NCBI GenBank assembly: GCA_021234535.1
Contig: CM037830.1
Span: forward strand, 2,268,170-2,332,169
DNA: 64,000 bases
Reading direction: 5' to 3'
DNA from: Stichopus chloronotus
Taxonomy: Eukaryota > Echinodermata > Holothuroidea > Aspidochirotida > Stichopodidae
Below, one piece after another: positions 59,201-64,000 of this stretch. The notes below the pieces were generated by a model that made no database searches, was not told where the DNA came from, and worked only from the letters and a program-made list of their open reading frames with translations. How positions within the stretch are numbered: position 1 is the stretch's first letter; every line of letters begins with the position of its first letter. Both the position numbers and the translations under genes were made by a program.

Positions 59201-62200
59201 ATTCTGTAACATATGTCACAGTTGATGATCTTTGGTAATTGGGAAAAAAATTCTCACCACAGGAACAATAAACTCTACATTACCATCTAGTCTCTTTGAG
59301 TTTACTAATTAAATCATCCTTGACAATAGTCATTCGTCTTCCAATTAATTTCCTGTGATAACTGATAAAAATGCAAGAAAAAATTAATTAACCTCTCTTT
59401 CAAAATTTATCAATGTATTCACTTGTGATGTAGTTTACAGTTTCATTCAAGTATTATTCCCCAGTGTTGTATAAAGATGTCTTCCATGGGATGAGTCACA
59501 AGTCAAGTCAAATGTGGCCAGGTCACAGTCAAGCCATTTTATGCATTGCTCAAGTCAAGTCAGGTCAAAGCATGACCCATATATCACCTAGACGACCTTG
59601 GTTCAAATTTTGATCAAGTCATTCAGCACACCCCCATATGCAGGATCTTGCACAGGGGAGTTGGGGTGGGGAACCCACTTGGTTGGAAAGGTGCTTTGCC
59701 AGTCTTGGAAGTACACAACGTCATTTGAGTGAAGCACCATGATCAGTTGGCACATGGAGTAGAAAATTTGTGATAAAATTACTGATTAGAATGCCAGAAA
59801 AAAGCATTTCCCATACATTGAGAATACATTGTAAACATCCTAATGACAATTTTGGAAGAGTGCATAGCAACGTGGAGTTCCTTTTTTTTTTTTTTGGTAC
59901 TGATATCTGTTATAAATACTTATTACCATTTTGAAAAAAAAATACTAGCATGCAAGTGGTGGTATTTGATAGGGGGGCATAGCATGAGATGGGTGACTGG
60001 CAGTTTGGAAAAGGGGTCTCAGGGGATGGGTGTCCCCCTTCCCCTAAAAAAACTTTTCAACTTAAAGGTAACCTTAGATGCAATCTGGTGCAATAGTTTG
60101 CATTTCTGAAGTATTGAAATTTGCTAGATTGAGATATCAGAAAATCCATCTTCCTGTAATTTCATATTTTTCGACCACCACCACTCTGACAAACTTATCT
60201 TTGGAGGGAGGGGGTGAACCAACCAAATTTTGCTATCAGCAGCATAACTTGTCCACTATTATTGTCCAATCATTTCTGTCAAGTATGTCTCTAAATGAAT
60301 AAACATGTTGTACCCTAACACCCTATGCATATATCATACTAAATAATTTACAAAGCCAAAAGACAGTGATTACTTGCCAACCAAATTACAATACATCATA
60401 AAGTTATGCCTACTTACTTTATTCTCATACTATTCCAAGTTTAGAGACAAACAAGTATGATTAGTGATTATGATTGACGGCTTGCATTCAATACTTTGCT
60501 GGAAATAAAAAGTTTCATTCATTCATTTATTCATTCATTTGTTCATTCATTCATTTATTCATTCATTCATTCACTCATTCATTCATTAGAACACTGACTG
60601 AGAGAGGACAGAAAAAATTTTCTTTAAAGTTTTGACCTACTGTCTCCAAATTTTGACTTATTGTCTTGATATTTTGACTTAATGTTCCAAATTTTTACTG
60701 ATCTTGAAATTTCAACTTATGTAAACTTATGTTCTTACTTTCAAGATAGCAAGGGGAAATTTTGAGACAATTACATGAAATTTCAGGTACAGTGAGTCCA
60801 AATTTCCAGATTATAACTCAAAATTTGAAGATAAAGTCCAAACTTGGGGTTAGTCGACTCTCTAAAAGTTGTCTTTCTTGTCCTCTCTTGGCCACTGTAG
60901 ATTGCAGACCCATTATTATGAGAAATGTACAACACATGTTGGCAACATGACTGGAGTTGATTTGTTGTGCACAGTACTATAACAAATTGTACATTATAGA
61001 ACTTAAGTCAGCAATTGACAGTACCAGAGCACATCTCGTATACGTCAAGTGAATTTGATAAATATTTTAACCCTGTTCACTTTGGCCACACTCACAGGAC
61101 CATTCAAATCTGCTGCTGTGGCTCAAGTCTGCTTCTATGACTTGAGTCTCTGTTCAAACTTGAGCATTAGAGGTTTACTTCTGAGTCAAATTGCTGTCAC
61201 TGATGACTCAAGTCAAGCCATTTTGGACTCCTCACTCAAGTCAAGTCAAGTCACCACAAGAAGCTACTCAAGTCCACTTGAGTCTGAGTCAGTGACTTGA
61301 CTTGTTACAACACTGTTACTCCATCGGTATAAATTAAACCTACCTTGAAGATGTTTCAAACCTTCATCAGTAGTAGTGTGTCTGTCCGGTAACGTGAGCT
61401 GTTTGAGACCAAGGCCTTTAAGGAATTCAACAACATCAAATAAGTTATCTCTTTTATCAGCTGAAAATATACATGGACAAATATTTACGCAATTATAACG
61501 TCTCCTAGTTCACATGCAATAAGAATGTTGTCCCTAGAGAAAGAGAGATTTCATGCACAAGGAAGTCTACAAAATACTGAAAATATTATGTCCATGTTCA
61601 TAATAAAACCAATAACTACAAAGAAATATAATGCCATACACAATCTTTCTAGATACAAAAGGTTTTCAAGGACAGTTCAAGAGTGAAGGTTCTGAATTGC
61701 AGAAGGCATAATTATCCCTGGTTTGAAACAGTAATATAGAAACAGCTACTCGTTAATATTCATCAGAATATTCACCACTTAGAAAGAACAATACTGCATC
61801 CCCCAACATGTCTTCCATCTGACCGACATTAAGCACAGAGAGATTTGTCAGCTTCTGAAGGCATTTAAGCTCAGATGTTCCAGCCAAGCTGTTCCTTGAG
61901 ATGTTGAGAGAACGAAGTTTGCTTAATCTGCTGATGCTCTCTAGATGTTTAATCTGTAGAGGAACAACACAAATAACATAAAAGTCATTTTATTAATTCC
62001 ATATGACTCACAGAGAGTCATTTTCGTAATTCCACATGACTCACTTGAGGTGAGAACTACTGTCAACTGATCACATGAACCCTCACAGTTCAGCTTAAAC
62101 TTAGTCTGGGAGAAGAAAAACATGACAACAGTACAATGATATCATTGTCACCAAAATCAGACGACACAAAATGAGGATCAAGCAGGCAGTCTAAAGGTTG

Positions 62201-63664
62201 TGTGACATGCTTCTAGAAAAGAGCACCCTTGATTCAGAAGCTGCCAAACCGTGAGTTAAAATCCGTTGGAACTTTGTATATATCTTGTTCCGTTATGAGG
62301 TATGACTTTTCACAGTTTGAGAAAAATGCAAAACAGATGATGTGGAGTGTTGCATAGTGTCAGTATTTCCTATATGCTTAGCCTCTTAATTACTGAGTTT
62401 CACATTGGTAAGTGATATCAAAATTTTTGAAGAAGAAAACAAATGCTTCCAAAATAAAATCCTCTGGGCATATCAAATTCTCCCATGTCCTTGAAATAAA
62501 GGTTACATAAACAAAGGATTAACATAAGACAAATCATAGGAGTCCATCTATTGACGTCAAAAGCTTTCATACTTAGCCACTGTTTATCCATGATACAGAT
62601 GTGAGACACTAATTTTCCAGTAAATTGGTTAATCTTTGACGGATTTTGATGGATTTCTGTGATTATTTATAATATTTTCAATGCTCAATGCTCTCACTAC
62701 GCTAAAATATGATTTTCAATTCACATGACCTTGAAGGAACTCTTCACATCAGCTAGAAATTTAATTGGACTCACAAGCAATTGCACACCTCCCAGGTATC
62801 AACAAAACATAGCAGTCACTTCATGTCAACTTGGTACTAACTGTTGTATTTAGCAATCACAACAGACAAATTAGGGCCAGAATGAATCTCAGCAGTCATT
62901 ACAAACACACAAAGAATGTTTACAATGCAAAGCACAACAAAATCCCGTAAAGTAATTTCATCCAAGAAATCCAAGAATCTCATCCAAGAAAGTATAAACA
63001 CAAATAATTTCAATGCGCATTTCGATAAAAGACAAGGCTGGACTGAAAGCAGAAATTACATGATAAGAAGGCATTCAGTGATACCTAGAAACAGGTACTG
63101 TGCCACCAACTAAGCATGTAATGGGCTTAAAACTAGTCACTTCACACCAAACACACTGGGCCAATAGACAGATAAAACAACAGTATTTTGTGGGCCTATG
63201 CACATTCAATGCACACAAGCTATTCAGATTATTCAGAGAGCCAACAATTCACAGTTGCCACAGATAGATTTCAACAAGGCTTTTTAAGTAATCAACACAC
63301 ACCAAAGTGGTACTCAATGGAAGTACCTGCAGACACTGCAAACCAGTCTGGTATTTAGTGAGCCTAAAAGCAGTTACAATAAAAAAGTTATTTACTGAAA
63401 TTATAAACAGTTACTACATGACAATTACAAATTCAGAGGTTTTACAAGCAAATTGTAGAAACAAATTAGTTATGTAATGAGTCTAAGCATACACAAACCA
63501 GGGATGACTACTATTCTCATGGCAAATCAAAGCAAACAGCAGCTATGAGTAATAAACATGACGATTAAGTGTTCCACAATAAAATGCCGACTAGTCAATA
63601 TTGAGATTTACTAATGTACTCACCTGTGTTTTTTCGAGTCCCAGCACTGATATATTTACAAGAT
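56231..63664 (-). CDS. Leucine-rich-repeat protein, eight 3' exons (partial gene)
   Basis: Minus-strand exons in order: 63624-63664, 61776-61953, 61344-61460, 58859-58940, 58461-58522, 57549-57660, 57359-57450 and 56231-56406 (stop TAG 56231-56233). All have GT-AG borders and every junction keeps phase, giving about 285 residues. The protein is a run of LRRs: LSKLRSLNISRNSLAG, LTNLSVLNVGQM, LPLVTLDLTDYIHVTDKGIE, LKKLSLSNVKLTDAAMRYIS, LLELDLGRTLITNVG, IQELSLAETKVTS, LTHLNLSRTNISSLG, LTHLNLDQTYV and LKVLRLNGLKD. It ends in an acidic tail, FLDDEDDGQD. Several repeats have the cysteine-free 'L(T/V)D.G..YIS' pattern seen in F-box/AMN1-type LRRs. No signal peptide or membrane segment in the visible part. 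The 5' exons lie beyond the right edge. Function unknown; LRRs usually bind proteins. Confidence 0.88.
58243..58266. repeat. CT microsatellite in an LRR-gene intron
   Basis: Twelve or so CT units between exons 57549-57660 and 58461-58522. Confidence 0.9.
59462..61315. mobile_element. Older hAT-like non-autonomous element in an LRR-gene intron
   Basis: Termini CAGTGTTGTATAAAG and, inverted, CAGTGTTGTAACAAG. Flanks TTATTCCC (59454-59461) and TTACTCCA (61316-61323) agree at 6 of 8 bases, as for a decayed 8-bp duplication. Both ends carry short-period CAAGTCAAGTCA repeats (about 59500-59610 and 61105-61300). This parallels the GGTCTCGG repeats of the element at 10931-12189, whose first ten terminal bases are the same. 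The 1.85-kb body has no transposase frame. Its right end stops 28 bp from the splice donor of exon 61344-61460. Confidence 0.82.
60515..60592. repeat. ATTC tetranucleotide microsatellite
   Basis: About 19 imperfect TTCA/TTTA units inside the hAT-like element. Confidence 0.92.
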
Positions 63665-63854
63665 CTGCAGAGACAAAAAACTGATTTATTAAGTAAAGTG
63701 TTTTCAATAAAGGAAAGTTTTATATATGAATATCACAATACACGACAACTGATCCAAGATCTTGTTCTACTCACAAACAGAAAAGAGATGAAGAAATAAG
63801 AGTGGAATTTTATGTTAACATTATCATCTCTGCTATACCAAAAGAATCTTATAC

Positions 63855-63930
63855 CTGAATTAATTTCCTTCTTTAAAGGGAAACAGGGCGTTTGTTTGAG
63901 AGAAAACATCCATACTTTTGAAACCAATGT
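63855..63930 (-). CDS. Possible further upstream exon of the LRR gene
   Basis: The minus strand reads …CFPLKKEINS followed by a donor AATTCAG|GTATAAG, which would join in phase to the exon at 63624-63664 (split GAT codon). The acceptor side is not clear, so the left limit in the protein and the reality of the exon are uncertain. Confidence 0.3.
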
Positions 63931-64000
63931 TTGTGGATGTAGAATGATAGATTATTCAAAATAAGGAAGAGCTGTAGCCTTCTTTTCAAGAAATAAGCTT

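Overview
The window is intron-rich animal nuclear DNA, AT-rich and crowded with transposable elements. The genes (coatomer gamma, a type-B carboxylesterase, a leucine-rich-repeat protein), GT-AG introns of about 0.1-3 kb, a mag/SURL-like Ty3/gypsy element and abundant small hAT- and TTAA-type elements suggest a marine invertebrate deuterostome, most plausibly an echinoderm. That assignment is inference. I found no bacterial, organellar, tRNA or rRNA genes.

Layout. (1) 235-1380, + strand: the last two coding exons of the coatomer gamma subunit. (2) 5172-31146: one Ty3/gypsy retrotransposon on the - strand. Its 3' LTR, pol and gag lie at 5172-10464, and its 5' LTR is split in two. The halves (10465-10529 and 31056-31146) are separated by a 20,526-bp insertion (10530-31055) that has 45-bp imperfect terminal inverted repeats and an 8-bp duplication of LTR sequence, GGCTACGG. 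The insertion has no recognisable transposase gene. It carries satellites and further nested elements: a hAT-like element, two TTAA-flanked MITEs, a larger inverted-repeat element, a minisatellite with TGACGTCA sites, a satellite with nuclear-receptor-type AGGTCA repeats, a 1.09-kb tandem array holding a perfect 64-bp hairpin, and a dead LINE. (3) 33117-41218, + strand: a complete five-coding-exon carboxylesterase, about 569 residues, with signal peptide, complete catalytic triad and a KDEL-like C-terminus. Its first intron holds an internally deleted Ty3/gypsy element with nearly identical LTRs and a 5-bp target duplication. (4) 41219-56230: no gene recognised, with one clean hAT-like MITE (44399-45221), a dispersed-repeat copy and microsatellites. 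(5) 56231-63664, - strand: eight consecutive 3' exons of a leucine-rich-repeat protein, one intron of which holds a hAT-like element (59462-61315).

The genes do not form a pathway. COPG acts in Golgi-to-ER transport, the esterase appears to be a secretory-pathway or ER-lumen hydrolase, and the LRR protein's role is unknown. The most striking content is the nested transposon stack, above all the 20.5-kb inverted-repeat unit inside the LTR. All boundaries and matches were read by eye; no alignment or database search was run.
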